Source: Isoetes taiwanensis
Taxonomy: Eukaryota; Streptophyta; Lycopodiopsida; Isoetales; Isoetaceae
DNA: 64,000 nt
Direction: 5' to 3'
Assembly: GCA_021234155.1 (NCBI GenBank)
Contig: JAJEKV010000139.1
Coordinates: 62,001-126,000, forward strand
Made by a program: the position numbers and the translations under genes. The notes beneath the pieces were generated by a model. It saw only the letters and a program-made list of their open reading frames with translations. It did no database searches and was not told the DNA's origin. Each line of letters begins with the position of its first letter. Position 1 is the first letter of the stretch. Positions 12,326-23,045 of this stretch are shown here, in pieces.

Positions 12326-12512
12326 GGGACCAAACACCTAAGACGGAGATGCTAAAATGAGGAGCTGATGAAGAACGAAGTAACGTGAAAGAAGCTAAAT
12401 AGGGGAGGATAAGGAAAAGACAAACTAACTAACCAACCAACCAACTACCTCCGTAGTTCTAGAACTTCATTTACCTTCTATTCTGTGAAACGAAGGTAAA
12501 TGCCATTTATAT
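12326..12512. repeat. 190-bp dispersed repeat, copy 3 of 3
   Basis: Nearly identical to 10,548-10,734 over its whole length (shared TGGGACCAAACACCTAAGAC start). It continues into copy-B sequence (ATATGGTTGATG) rather than into the TCTAGAACTACTACG junction. Confidence 0.75.
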
Positions 12513-12757
12513 GGTTGATGTATAGCGGTAAGCCACTGGGACCCCTTTTGGTTCGGCAGGGGATCTTCTCGATCGGCGGCAGCCGGGAGCGAATTTCCCT
12601 GCCGAACCGGAAAGGGAGATGAGATTGCTTATCCCTACAATATAACAATCGGGGACAGCTTTTGAGTGCTTGGCTATGGCGGATTTGATGGATTTGCTAT
12701 TGAAAACGACTACTGTAGTGATATGACACCGTATTTCATGCTAAAATTTCACGGATT

Positions 12758-12866
12758 TGTTGTATGGCGGCATGGAATGTGGGAAGCAGATTCCAGGGGC
12801 CCCGCGACCGGCGGGAGCCGGGAGCGGGTCTGGAATTTGCGACCACATTCCATGCCGCCACAACAT
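12758..12866. repeat. Inverted repeat (23-bp arms) in copy B
   Basis: TGTTGTATGGCGGCATGGAA is mirrored by TTCCATGCCGCCACAACA with a GC-rich loop of about 60 bp. The structure is conserved in copy A at 1,805-1,905. Confidence 0.7.
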
Positions 12867-13348
12867 GGCAACTGGGAGCTGATTGATTTTTACCTGCAGG
12901 GGTGACCGGTTGAGCGGAATTACTGTGCCTCTTTCTATTCCGGAGACAGAATCGTCGACCCAGTTGCCATGTTGTTGTAAAGAAATTTCATCGAGGCATA
13001 ATTGCGGAGATGGTTTATACCTACTGATGTGCTCACGATCAGGTTCTTGATGATCAGTTGAAAGGGATAACAAAGAATAGGTCAACCCGATTGCGATTCC
13101 CTGATCTTGGTACAAGCTACGTGGCCTCATAGAAATGCACCATCGAAAGAAAGCTAGACCCGATTGTTATATTGATGCCCTGCCTCATAGAATTGAATAA
13201 AATATACCATCTCAACTATGATGGACAATTTGCTATTACTCACGAACAAAGTTTGAACCCCACCAGCAAATTATTTCAAAAAGTTTTTCACTTAAGCAAG
13301 AAGATTTCCTACAAGTTTTGGCTTGAGCCAGATAATCTATAACTCTAA

Positions 13349-13507
13349 CCCTCTATTGTTGTAATCCACTGATGCATTTGTATAGGGGAATGGAGGTCAG
13401 GGACTCCATTTGGGTTTTCAAGTGGGGTCCCGTGTTTTCAGCCAGGATGGAGTCCTCAACCTCCATTCCCCTATATAATGCACCAAAGGATTACAGCAAT
13501 AGAGGGC
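13349..13507. repeat. 60-bp imperfect inverted repeat (MITE-like hairpin)
   Basis: The left arm (CCTCTATTGTTGTAATCC, then TATAGGGGAATGGAGGT) pairs with the right arm (ACCTCCATTCCCCTATA, then GGATTACAGCAATAGAGG) around a central loop of about 40 bp. The arms are about 60 bp with a few mismatches. A small MITE or a hairpin RNA locus are both possible. I did not find a clean target-site duplication. Confidence 0.6.
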
Positions 13508-14058
13508 CAGGAGCGGGTCACCTGGAAACGGGAATGGAACCTCCATTGCCTTACAATATAGAACTTTGGGAGGATTTTTTTTTTTAAATCATAAATTTCG
13601 TGTTTGTTTCAAATCCTTTTTCGAAACAAAGATCCTTTTCGAGTTTGTATCATATGAACCAGAGCTTCAAATTCGGCAATAGCTCCAGAGCCGGTGCAGC
13701 TTCAGATCCAACAAAGAGCTTCAGATCCTAAACAAGAAACAGATCTTAAGCTAAGCTCATAAGCTCCTGAACTTCAGATGCAAAGCTAAAGCTGTGAAGA
13801 TAGAAGATGCTATTTATTTTGGCCATAAGCTTCCTGTTCTACAAAGATCGAAGATGTTATTTGCTCTGGCCACAGGCTTTTCGTTTCGGCAAGAGAGGGT
13901 ATTACAGCACTCAGCGGCATGCTCTGGCCCTAATCTGACCTTAATATTTAACCTAACCTTAACACTTCGACCGGTTGATGACCTATTAAGCGAAATGGTC
14001 GTGCCTATTTCCATTTCGCATTGTACGCAATAGATACATAGCGGAATCAAAATAGGCA

Positions 14059-14176
14059 TATTAGAGCCTAAACTCCAACCTTGCAAGAAGGATGAAAAAC
14101 CAATAATCCAAGCTTCAATCTACTGGATCTATGTAATGCACAACATAAAGACTCATAATCTCCATTGCTAGATTAA
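14059..14176 (-). repeat. 3' LTR of element 1, distal part
   Basis: Matches the right LTR from TTAGAGCCTAAAC to GCTAGATTAA (compare 25,395-25,508). The match stops at TTAA and resumes at 16,873 after an inserted element. Confidence 0.85.
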
Positions 14177-16872
14177 CATTAGAGTTGCCCCTTAATGGAC
14201 CATAAATGGTTCATTTGCATAGTTCACTTTAAAATCCATATAAAATCAATGGCATAAAATTCAGTTAAAACCTTTTCCACATATTAATATATGGCAGTCA
14301 TGTTGCACTGGAAAAATATTAAAAATGCATATACCTCGAAAATTGAAAGTTATGCTTAGATAAATCAACAGGGGTCAAGTCCTATTTGTTTCATATTTAT
14401 ATAATCTAAAACTGTCTCAATAAAATGATTTTTTTTTATTTTTTCCATTATAATGATATTTTTCTAAATGAGATAAGGATGAATGCACAAAAGACCTTGT
14501 TTCAAACCGAAGTCTAGGAAGGAAGATATAGTCAGTCAAACATGAGAGGGTCAAAACTGTTTTTTTGTCTTCTGTGGATCAATAATAGTTCCTAGAAATG
14601 GTTTTTGCATGGAAATGATTTTTTACTTCAAATTTGGTATATAAATAGTTGACTAAATACTTCAAGCACAAATAATATTTTTTGGCTTATAATTTAAAGT
14701 TTCACCTTTAACTTATAATAACAATTTCGAATGCCTTTTAATTGATGTCTATCTTGTTAAATTTGAATGAAATTTATTGAAATAGTATACCCTTGAAAAA
14801 ACCATATTTGAATGCTTGTACGGATATGCGACCAATGCAAAAACAAGTAAAGAAAAAGAGCAAATGGCATGATCATAATAAATTAAGAAATGTTTATATA
14901 CCTAAGACCATTACTGGTCCATAAATTCTTTTTAAATCAATAACTTCTTTATCTTAATCAATCTCAAGCTGAATTTTAGGATGTTAGTAGCTCATGAGAT
15001 GCTCTATCAGTAAAATATTTATTGCTAGGTTTGGGCTAAATTTTTTTGTATTAATTTCAAGTTATCATCCAATGGTTTCCATATTTGATCTCTAGATTTG
15101 TGCCTTGAAGATGAACTTCAAAAGCTATATTTCAAAGCTTTCCAAAATTGAGAAAGCGATGCAAAATGAACCAAGGAAAAATATGAAAAGCTATGATTAT
15201 AAAAGATCGAGTTAGACTGCTATGTCGATGTCAATTATTGGTCCACATGGCTTCTCATTTAAAAGTCAAGAACATAACCATCTTATACAATGCTTTAGAA
15301 TATAATTTCATATACCACATTCTATATTATAACATTACTTGGCTAGATGAAGTTTTCTATCTAAAGGGTGATGTTGAAACACAAAAACTAAGCAGTTAAG
15401 GGCTGCTTTGAATGTATATGGATGTCCACTTACACCCTTCAAAAGTTATCTCATAGAAGATGAGAAGTTGTAGTATCATTGTAAGGGACAAAATGAATAG
15501 AGTCAGTGCAAATAACCAGATAGACTTTCTCCATCCAACTGATCCAATCCGGGACCTATAAATAGTCCATGCCTATTTATATTCAAATCTTGTATGTAAT
15601 ATGTTATTCTAACATGAAATTTGAGAGATACATATTGCCAACAAAGGTTCACACTCATAAAAATTATAATATATCATAAAAATGTGATCTACATGTACCA
15701 TGGTCCTACTTAAACTATAGCACTTTGGAGCAGCCACATATCGACTAACTTTATGATAAAGTAAGAAATAAGTAGGTTTCTTCATTTTTTTTTCTAATAA
15801 GACCACGTCAAAAATCTCTATATCTTTTTTTATCATATATTGTATCGTTTGAAAGTCTTATGCAAGAAATGTAGTGCAATAAGTTAATCTTTTGGATGAA
15901 CTAGAAAAACAGGTATGGAAAGTCTTTTAATCTATTTATTTATAGTCATGGTCAAACTTTGTGATATTGTCCTCCATTCATCAATAACCATCATTAACTA
16001 CATCATTGTTGAGTTTTAGACTTATAATGGTGTAATCAATGCACATTTTGAACCATTCAATGTGTTCGTCCTACTATATTAGGATCTTGTTTAGATCTAG
16101 ATAATGCATGGTTATACTCTAGTTACACTATATTTAAGTTGATAGAGTAGATTCCTATATAGAATTAAGTAGAATGCATCATTTACTATCCGTGTTAGAC
16201 TTATAGATCAGGTTTATTGAAGCACTTTAACTTATATTTAAATTTGTGAATTCTGTATGATAATTTCTTTAGTTAATAACGATAGTAATATAATATATGA
16301 ACATCTAAAAAATTCCTTAAACTGTAGCTGGTGTTGTTACGGATGTATTGTCACAAGAATTAAGCCAAAACTTGTAATAGTAAGAGAGAAATAATTCTCC
16401 AACCTCATGCAACATTTTTAAGCAAAATAGGGTTTGGCAACTTCAACTTATATCAGATGATAGTGGCTAAACATGGAAACATAGAATAGAATAGAATAGA
16501 ATAGAATAGAATATGATTTTATCGTCCACGGAGAGAAACATGTAAATCAATGTGTTTTATCATAATATATCAATTATTTTCATAGTTAGTAAGCTTTAGA
16601 CACTTTTATGCTACAAAATTGAAGAACGCAGTTCTAAAGTGCTATAAAAACTGTCAATTTCTTAAAAGTTTGAACAATCATACCAATATAACGGCAAATC
16701 TAGTGGTCATGAAATTCTCATAAGTCGTTAAAAATCAAGTGAAGTCTCAAAGAGTGGTGGTAGATTATAAAATTAAAATTTCTCTTGTGAGATATATGGG
16801 TTTAAGTGGCAGGGGATGTGGTGGAGCATTTCTGATCCATGGACCTGAAATGGTCCCCGGACAACTCGAGTG
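14177..16872. mobile_element. 2.7-kb AT-rich non-autonomous DNA transposon inserted in an LTR
   Basis: The two halves of the left LTR align to the intact right LTR with this block removed. TTAA stands on both sides (14,173-14,176 and 16,873-16,876) but once in the intact LTR, where it reads TCAA. The ends are imperfect inverted repeats: CATTAGAGTTGCCC on the left, and CACTCGAGTTGTCC when the right end is read inward. I see no transposase; the only long open frames are short and unremarkable. The CACT-like end with a 3-4 bp TA-rich target duplication is suggestive of CACTA or piggyBac, undecided. Confidence 0.7.
16483..16534 (-). mobile_element. 52-bp LINE-A micro-insertion with 7-bp TSD
   Basis: The block is an AGAAT pentamer run joined to ATGATTTTATCGTCCACGGA, the same 3' terminus as LINE-A at 26,987-27,030. 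It is flanked by GAAACAT on both sides (16,476-16,482 and 16,535-16,541). This is an extremely 5'-truncated retrotransposition product sitting inside the DNA transposon. Confidence 0.75.
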
Positions 16873-17061
16873 TTAAGATAATCTCCCTCTTATACACCGT
16901 CTCTGTTTTCTCCCTCTGCTCAGATAATACAATTATCATAATGGATGCCCATGTACACAATGCATACGTGCATATCTCCTCCACGTATACATGTGTATAC
17001 ATACATGTATATATACCTCCAATATACGAATATGTATACGGTCTCCTATACCATCCCAACA
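16873..17061 (-). repeat. 3' LTR of element 1, proximal part
   Basis: Continues the LTR from GATAATCTCCCTC to CCATCCCAACA, matching 25,509-25,699. Contains TATA-like runs (ATGTATATATACC). Confidence 0.85.
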
Positions 17062-17535
17062 GTGGCAAACACAGTGGGAAAATGTGCCACTCCGTGGCGG
17101 AGAACCCACAACAAAATATACCAGTACGGTTCTTGGGACATGTGCCCAAATGACACCTTTACATATATATATATAAAAGAAATATAACTTCCTAAAAGAA
17201 AAACCCAAATAACTGGTACAAAGCAAACTGGTCCAACTGTGACGAAACATAGCCTCTATAGCAAACTTTAAAAGCTGGTATCTTGAGTTCTAGAGCTCTG
17301 TTTGACCTGTACTATGGCTCGTTGGATTCGTCTCGCTGAAATACATCCATTGATATATGAGAGATCATGTGTCATGCTCTGTTTTTATAGAAAAATGATC
17401 TGTTGTAACCTCAAAATTCTTCACCAATTCCCTGTAATTGGAGCTATGCCAAAGCTGAATTCCTTAGAATAACACTTTTCTTTCAAAATAAGGCCTGAGA
17501 TCCTTGCCATTTCTAGGATTAGGCAACAATTCCCT
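17062..17535. other. Element 1 spacer between integrase and 3' LTR
   Basis: Internal element sequence without a recognisable ORF. I could not identify a clear polypurine tract next to the LTR edge. Confidence 0.4.
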
Positions 17536-18583
17536 TTATGGAGTCATCAAGTAGAAAGCCCCACCTGATACCTCTTTATCAATCAGAAATGGGCCTTCCC
17601 ATTGTCTTTGAAATTTGGATAGATGCTTCTTACTGGTCCTGCACAACACCAATTGCCCTTCCTCAAATGGATTGACAACCTGTAACTTATCTTTGATCAG
17701 CTTTACTTTTTGTTGCAATTGCAGCAAATCATCCATTCTATTATGCACTTGATTTGAAGTTGGAACTTCTCGTAAATTCTCATAATAAGATAGCTCCACA
17801 AATGAACATAAAGGAATGTCCAAATGAATAGGCATTACAGCTTGCACTCCATAAACTAATTCAAATGGCGTAAATCATGTATCCAACTTGTAAATATATC
17901 TAAAACTCCATAAGACACCTATCAAGGCTTCATGCCAATTCTCTGATTATCCTTCACTGTTTTGGCCAAGATGGCTTTTAGAATTTTGTTAGTAGACTCA
18001 GCTTGTCCATTTCCTTTGAATAATAAGCAGAAGCTTGCACATGTTGAACAACAATCTTTTCTGTTAACTGAGCTACTACTTTTCCCATGAAATGAGTTCC
18101 CCGATCAGACAAAAGAATGGTTGAAACACCAAACCGAGAAATTAAATTGTGATAAAGAAAGCTTATTGTGGTACTTTCTGTAACATGCTTTGCTGGAATT
18201 GCTTCAATCCACTTCGTAAACATACAAGTGGCTGCCAAGATATACTTATTATCTTTGGAAGATGGAGGATTGGTAGGCCCAATATAATCCAATCACCATA
18301 TATGAAATGGACCAATGCTTGAAATAGGATGGAATGGCATATTATTGTGGCCTGTTCACTGTTTATGCCTTTGACACTTCTCACATTTGGTCACAAAGTC
18401 TCTAGTATCCTTATAAAGAGTTGGCCAATAATACCTCCAATAAAAGATCTTCCTAGCTGTTGTTCTAGTTGCAAAATGCCCCTGACAATCATGTGCTTGC
18501 TGCAACAAATCATGAGTCTGCTGACCAGCATCACACCTCAATAAGAGACCTTCCATAGTCTTATAAAGAATAGTTTCATGCAC
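17536..18583 (-). pseudogene. Element 1 integrase (fragmented)
   Basis: Inserts the element cDNA into the genome. Three pieces in different frames make the domain. The N-terminal zinc-binding module (18,583-18,356) shows HDLLQQAHDCQGHF and CEKCQRHK, the HHCC pattern. The catalytic core (18,292-17,978) has MDYIGPTNPP and a DRGTHFMG segment with the second acidic residue. The C-terminal part (17,847-17,536) has KLQVVNPFEEGQLVLCRTSK and KFQRQWEGPFLI. Frameshifts and stops separate the pieces, so no functional product is expected. Confidence 0.85.
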
Positions 18584-18778
18584 TACATAACCAACTGCTT
18601 GTACTCTAAGAGCATGCTTTTGTTGCTTTGAAAATGAGGAAGGATAAGTCTAATATTGTAAATACCTATATGATATTAGCATACCAAAGATCCATTGTCT
18701 CAATAAAGCCTTGTAATACTCTATTATTCTGCAATGTTACTTGCTGGTCTGTTTCCTCTTCTATTTCAGCACCATTAC

Positions 18779-19290
18779 TCAAATAGGCACTTGGTTATGA
18801 GCTTTGTGAGCTATCTTAACATACTTTAATCCAAACTCTTGTATGATAAGAGCCCATCTTGTAAACTTAGGATCTTGAACTATCTTGTTGTAAATGCTTG
18901 GCAAGGGATTGACATCCATATGAATGTAAATATATTGTACATTTGTTGAATTCCATTGTGAAGGAAGAAGATAATGTCTAAATTTATTCAATACCCACTT
19001 CAATACCAACCCAAGATGCTCCACATGAGTCTATTTCTACTCTTGTGGAGTTAACAGCCTACTAGTATAGTAATTCACATCATAATGCTTTTGTGATTTT
19101 TCTGACATAGTGTGACAGTCAAAGCTTGCCCCCAAACTGTGAAGAATAAATGAAATGGCTCACTCATTCTTGGAGGAATGAGCAAGGTTCTCTCTTCCAA
19201 TGTCCCAAGATACCATTCAAATGCTTCTTGAGCTTCCTCCTTCCATCTAAAATTCTGCCCTTGCTTCATACAATCCACAAGTAGGGGTTA
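18779..19290 (-). pseudogene. Element 1 RT-linked RNase H (fragmented)
   Basis: The RT connection and Ty3-type RNase H follow the RT as usual. The first piece (19,278-19,075) reads FRWKEEAQEAFEWYLGTL and ends near ALTVTLCQ. The second (19,024-18,779) has VLNKFRHYLLPS, DVNPLPSIYNK and FTRWALIIQEFGLKY, which match the usual D-HNPL and RWALLLQEF stretches. The usual catalytic His after D is replaced by Val in DVNPL, consistent with a degenerate domain in an element that carries a second RNase H. Confidence 0.75.
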
Positions 19291-19351
19291 CTTTAGCAAA
19301 ATTGTGCAAATATCTCCTACTAAAGCTGAGTTGGCCATATAAGCTTCTCAC

Positions 19352-20157
19352 TTATGATATATTTGTAGGTGGTTTCACCTTCTCCAAGGCTGCAATTTTA
19401 CCATGATCCACTTGTAAACCATTTTCTGAAACATAATTGCCTAATAGTTTCTCTCCTTTAGTGAAGAAAATACACTTAGCAGGATTCAAACTTATATCAT
19501 ACAATCGGCACCTTCCAAGAACTTTTCTGAGATGATCCAAGTAATCCCTTCTTGAACTAGAAAATATTGTTAAGTCGTCTATGAAGACTCTCAAAAAGTC
19601 TAAAATGTCATGAAAAACATACGTCATATAGCTCTCTTAAATGTGGCTGGAGCAGTTGTAAGGCCAAAGGGTAATATCTTATAAGCATAGATGTCAAATG
19701 GTGTTCGAAAAGCCATCATTGTTTGATGTGATAGACGGATTTGGATCTGATTATATCCTAAATAACCATCTAAGAAAGAATAGGTCTGATTTCCTACAAC
19801 AATATCCAACAAAATATCTATGAATGGTGTAGGCAAATGATCTCTTTTAGTAGCTTTGTTGAGATCCCTGTAATCAATGCATACTTGGATTGAGTTATTT
19901 GGCTTTTTCACTGGTACAATAGAACTTATCCAATCTGAATTTGGGACTGGTACAATAAATATTGCCTCCAAAAGCTTCATGACTTCATCCTTTACTTGTT
20001 CCTCTATAGCTGGACTCATTCTCCTTTGAGCTTGTTGGACTGCTTTTGATCCTTGTTTCAAATTAATGGTATGAACTACAACCTTTAATGGAATGCCTTT
20101 CAATTTCTTGTAATTTATTGCTAAAACATCCCTCAGTTCGATTAACAAAGATATCAA
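19352..20157 (-). pseudogene. Element 1 reverse transcriptase
   Basis: Copies element RNA into cDNA. Two adjacent frames, shifted at about 19,625, cover the palm: KPNNSIQVCIDYRDLNKAT, PTPFIDILLDIVVGNQTYSF, LPFGLTTAPATF, and then VFIDDLTIFSS, the YxDD-type catalytic motif with FIDD. An N-terminal stretch (LIELRDVLAINYKKLKGIP) is typical of plant Ty3 pol. The frame shift between the fingers/palm and the catalytic motif makes the copy inactive. Confidence 0.9.
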
Positions 20158-20223
20158 ATCATGTTCTTCCTCTTGAGATCTCCTCCCATAGTAGCCAATT
20201 CTTCTTGATCTTCTTGAGAAATA

Positions 20224-20451
20224 TTGATGTTCTTGACTGAATGTGATGACTGTAATGAATGTGGTGCATGTGATGACTGTAATGAATGTGGTGACGGTAT
20301 AATGAAGATGGAACATGTGCTGAATGTGCTGACTATGATGACGGTAATGAATGTGGTGCATTTGGTGAATGTGGTGACTGTGATGACTGTGATGACTGTA
20401 ATGAATGTGGTGCATTTGGTGATTGTGATGACTATGGTGAACATGGACTGA
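20224..20451 (-). repeat. Coding minisatellite between the two pol domains
   Basis: About 230 bp of imperfect tandem units (ATGACTGTAATGAATGTGGT type, read on plus) lie between the upstream RNase H and RT. On the minus strand one frame encodes a His/Met-rich tract (HHSHHSHHIHQMHHIHY) continuous with RT. Another encodes a Thr/Ile/Val tract continuous, after one stop, with the upstream RNase H. Both frames are open. Confidence 0.85.
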
Positions 20452-20914
20452 TTTGGCGTACCTCATCCTCCAGAATTTGCACATGCCACCAAGATGCTTG
20501 CCCCATTGCCGATTGTGCTAAAGCATCCGCTAGACTGTTTTTTTCTCTTGGAACATGCACTACAATGCACTGCTGAAAAAAAGACTTTAAATTCATGGCT
20601 TGTTGATGTAAGCCTCTCAAATTAGCACTTAAAATCTGAAACTGATTCATAAGTTGTTGAGATACTAATAGAGAGTCTCCGAAAATAGTCAAACAATCAG
20701 TGCGCTTCCTCTTTGCCAAAGTCATCCTTTGAATAAGTGCATGATATTCAGCCTCATTATTACTGCTTGCATTGCATGGCATACTCAATGTAACAATCTT
20801 TTTCTTGCGCCCGTATATTAGAAAGACTTCGACACCTCCGTAATTCTTGAGCTTAGAGAATGCACCATCAAAATACATTTTTCCTTTTATATGGCTGATT
20901 TCTGTTTGCCCCAT
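20432..20914 (-). pseudogene. Element 1 additional (archaeal-type) RNase H upstream of RT
   Basis: A second RNase H that would remove RNA from the RNA/DNA hybrid. Motifs are MYFDGAFSK (first Asp), SSNNEAEYHALIQRM (Glu), IFGDSLLVSQQL (Asp) and VPREKNSLADALAQSAM (last Asp), a complete DEDD set. It lies between protease and RT. In the plant Tat elements I know, this domain sits after the RT-RNase H. The frame ends shortly after the domain (ISPCSP then stop), just before the minisatellite. Confidence 0.85.
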
Positions 20915-21122
20915 CCATGCTTGATGTCAAAATTAGCATCTCTACTGGATCATGGTCAATACTATGTTAAAATAACGTCTCATCAATGTGTTTTTGTATG
21001 GACTCCTCCCCATATTCACAAGAGTCTCTTGTAATTCACTTTCACCAATACTTTCAAGTCTTTGAAGATAATTGTCTGCTACTCCCTGCTACAAACGACA
21101 TATTTCTGAAATTTGGATACTT

Positions 21123-21600
21123 TTAACCACTTGTATAAAGTCTTATCTTCCTTCTCACCCACCTAAGGCCTTGATGCCCTGACACCATAGCATCCTCTTT
21201 GTTGATTTCTAATTGCGGACTACTCGAAGAAGGATTGCAAAGAAAGGTATTGTTTGCTGATTTTAGAGGATGATCTATAGTAACCTTGTATTCCCCTTGA
21301 AAGATGTTCATTTCATGCCTCCTACATAAAGTCTCAGCTTGTACGACATCTAACCATGTACGGCTCAGCAACAAAGTATAAGTTTCAGCAGCATGCACAC
21401 TCTCTGAAAATTTCAAAACTATGAAACCAAAATTGCTTCCACCTCCTATACATTGCACAAGACATTTCTTATAACTTCCATATGGGGCATCTTCATTTGA
21501 GTGAATGCTTTGAGCATCATAGTTGTCGGTTCCATCATTTTCAATCTAACTTGAAGCATTATATGATAAGGCATTACATTCACTCCATTGCCTGTATCTA
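21123..21600 (-). pseudogene. Element 1 aspartic protease
   Basis: The protease that processes gag-pol. The catalytic loop reads IDTGNGVNVMPYH at about 21,600-21,562. The downstream part (GGGSNFGFIVLKFSESVHAA, then YTLLLSRTWLDVV) resembles the C-terminal half of plant retroelement proteases. The N-terminal coding region is repeated upstream within tandem duplications, with a second DTG copy near 22,348-22,310. Confidence 0.75.
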
Positions 21601-22832
21601 TATTTGCTCATTTGACTAAATACCCATTGATACTCACATCACAAAGAAATGGCCCTGGATCCTTGGACTGTCGGGTTGATGCCTCTGTTATATTCTTGTT
21701 TCTATCATTCGATAGAATTTGTTGGACTGAAATTTCTAATTTTCTTCTTCCTCCTAACTCTTGCAACAATTAGGAGAATAATGCATCAATTGCTCAAGAG
21801 TAAGTGTGATTTTAGTAGCTAACATTTGGCTGATCACATCATCTTCATTATGAATGTCTGTCACATTTAATGGTTTGAACGGGACTTGAACCCACTATCT
21901 ATATTTGCTCATTTGACTAAATACCCACTGATACTCACATCACAAAGAAATGGCCCTGGATCCTTGGACTGTCGGGCTGATGGATCTGTTATATTCTTGT
22001 TTCTATCATTCGATAGAATTTGTTGGACTGAAATTTCTAATTTTCTTTTTCCTCCTAACCCTTGCAACAAATTAGGAGAATAATGCATGTACGACCTCTA
22101 ACCATATACGGCTCAGCAACAAAGTATAAGTTTCAGCAGCATGCACACTCTCTGAAAATTTCGAAACTATGAAACCAAAATTGCTTCCACCTCCTATACA
22201 TTGCACAAGACATTTCTTATAACTCCCATAGGCGACATCTTCATTTGATTTAATGCTTTGAGCATCATAGTTGTCGGTTCCATCATTTTCAATCTAACTT
22301 GAAGCATTATATGATAAGGCATTACATTCACTCCATTGCCCGTATCTATATTTGCTCATTTGACTAAATACCCATTGATACTCACATCACAAAGAAATGG
22401 CCCTGGATCCTTGGACTGTCGGGTTGATGCCTCTGTTATATTCTTGTTTCTATCATTCGATAGAATATGTTGGACTGAAATTTCTAATTTTCTTCTTCCT
22501 CCTAACTCTTGCAACAAATTAGGAGAATAATGCATCAATTGCTCAAGAGTAAGTGTGATTTTAGTAGCTAACATTTGGCTGATCACATCATCTTTATTAT
22601 GAATGTCTGTCACATTTAAGGGTCTGAACGGGACTTGAACCCACTATCTATATTTGCTCATTTGACTAAATACCCACTGATACTCACATCACAAAGAAAT
22701 GGCCCTGGATCCTTGGACTGTCGGGCTGATGGCTCTGTTATATTCTTGTTTCTATCATTCGATAGAATTTGTTGGACTGAAATTTCTAATTTTCTTTTTC
22801 CTCTTAACCCTTGCAACAAATTAGGAGAATAA
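21337..22832 (-). repeat. 748-bp tandem duplication of the protease region with nested 301-bp repeats
   Basis: TATTTGCTCATTTGACTAAA occurs at 21,601, 21,902, 22,349 and 22,651, with spacings of 301, 447 and 302. The unit 21,337-22,084 is repeated at 22,085-22,832. Each 748-bp unit holds two copies of a 301-bp segment whose junction contains a tRNA-like B-box (GGGACTTGAACCC), so the tRNA-derived insertion was present before duplication. Confidence 0.85.
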
Positions 22833-22916
22833 TGCATCAATTGCTCAAAAGTAAGTGTGATTTTAGTAGCTAACATTTGGCTGATCACATCATCTTCATT
22901 ATGAATGTCTGTCACA

Positions 22917-23045
22917 TTTAAGGGTCTGAACGGGACTTGAACCCACTACCTTTGGAGTGGTAGCTGTGCATCCTAACCGAAAAGGCCACGATGATTTGGA
23001 TGAAACCGAATCACACGCTCCAGACCTGATGGTTGATTATCACAC
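22917..23045 (-). mobile_element. tRNA-derived SINE-like unit, copy 1
   Basis: On minus: CGGTTAGGATGCACAGC (A-box-like, D-arm), then GGTAGTGGGTTCAAGTCCCG (B-box GGTTCAAGTCC). The spacing fits a tRNA-derived SINE head. It is embedded in element 1 between gag and protease. Confidence 0.55.

Larger units (their letters stand above)
10923..13312. repeat. Direct repeat copy B
   Basis: Full-length counterpart of 1-2,345, about 85-90% identical by eye, with frequent 1-5 base indels. It includes the short ORF at 11,768-11,953, the third copy of the 190-bp repeat (12,326-12,512) and an inverted repeat (12,758-12,866). A TATA-like TATAAATA lies just outside its left end at about 10,899. Confidence 0.8.

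Noticed and set aside
16802-17250. Four overlapping open frames on both strands around 17 kb
   Set aside because: They lie in the LTR and are driven by ATA/TGT-rich sequence; no domain.
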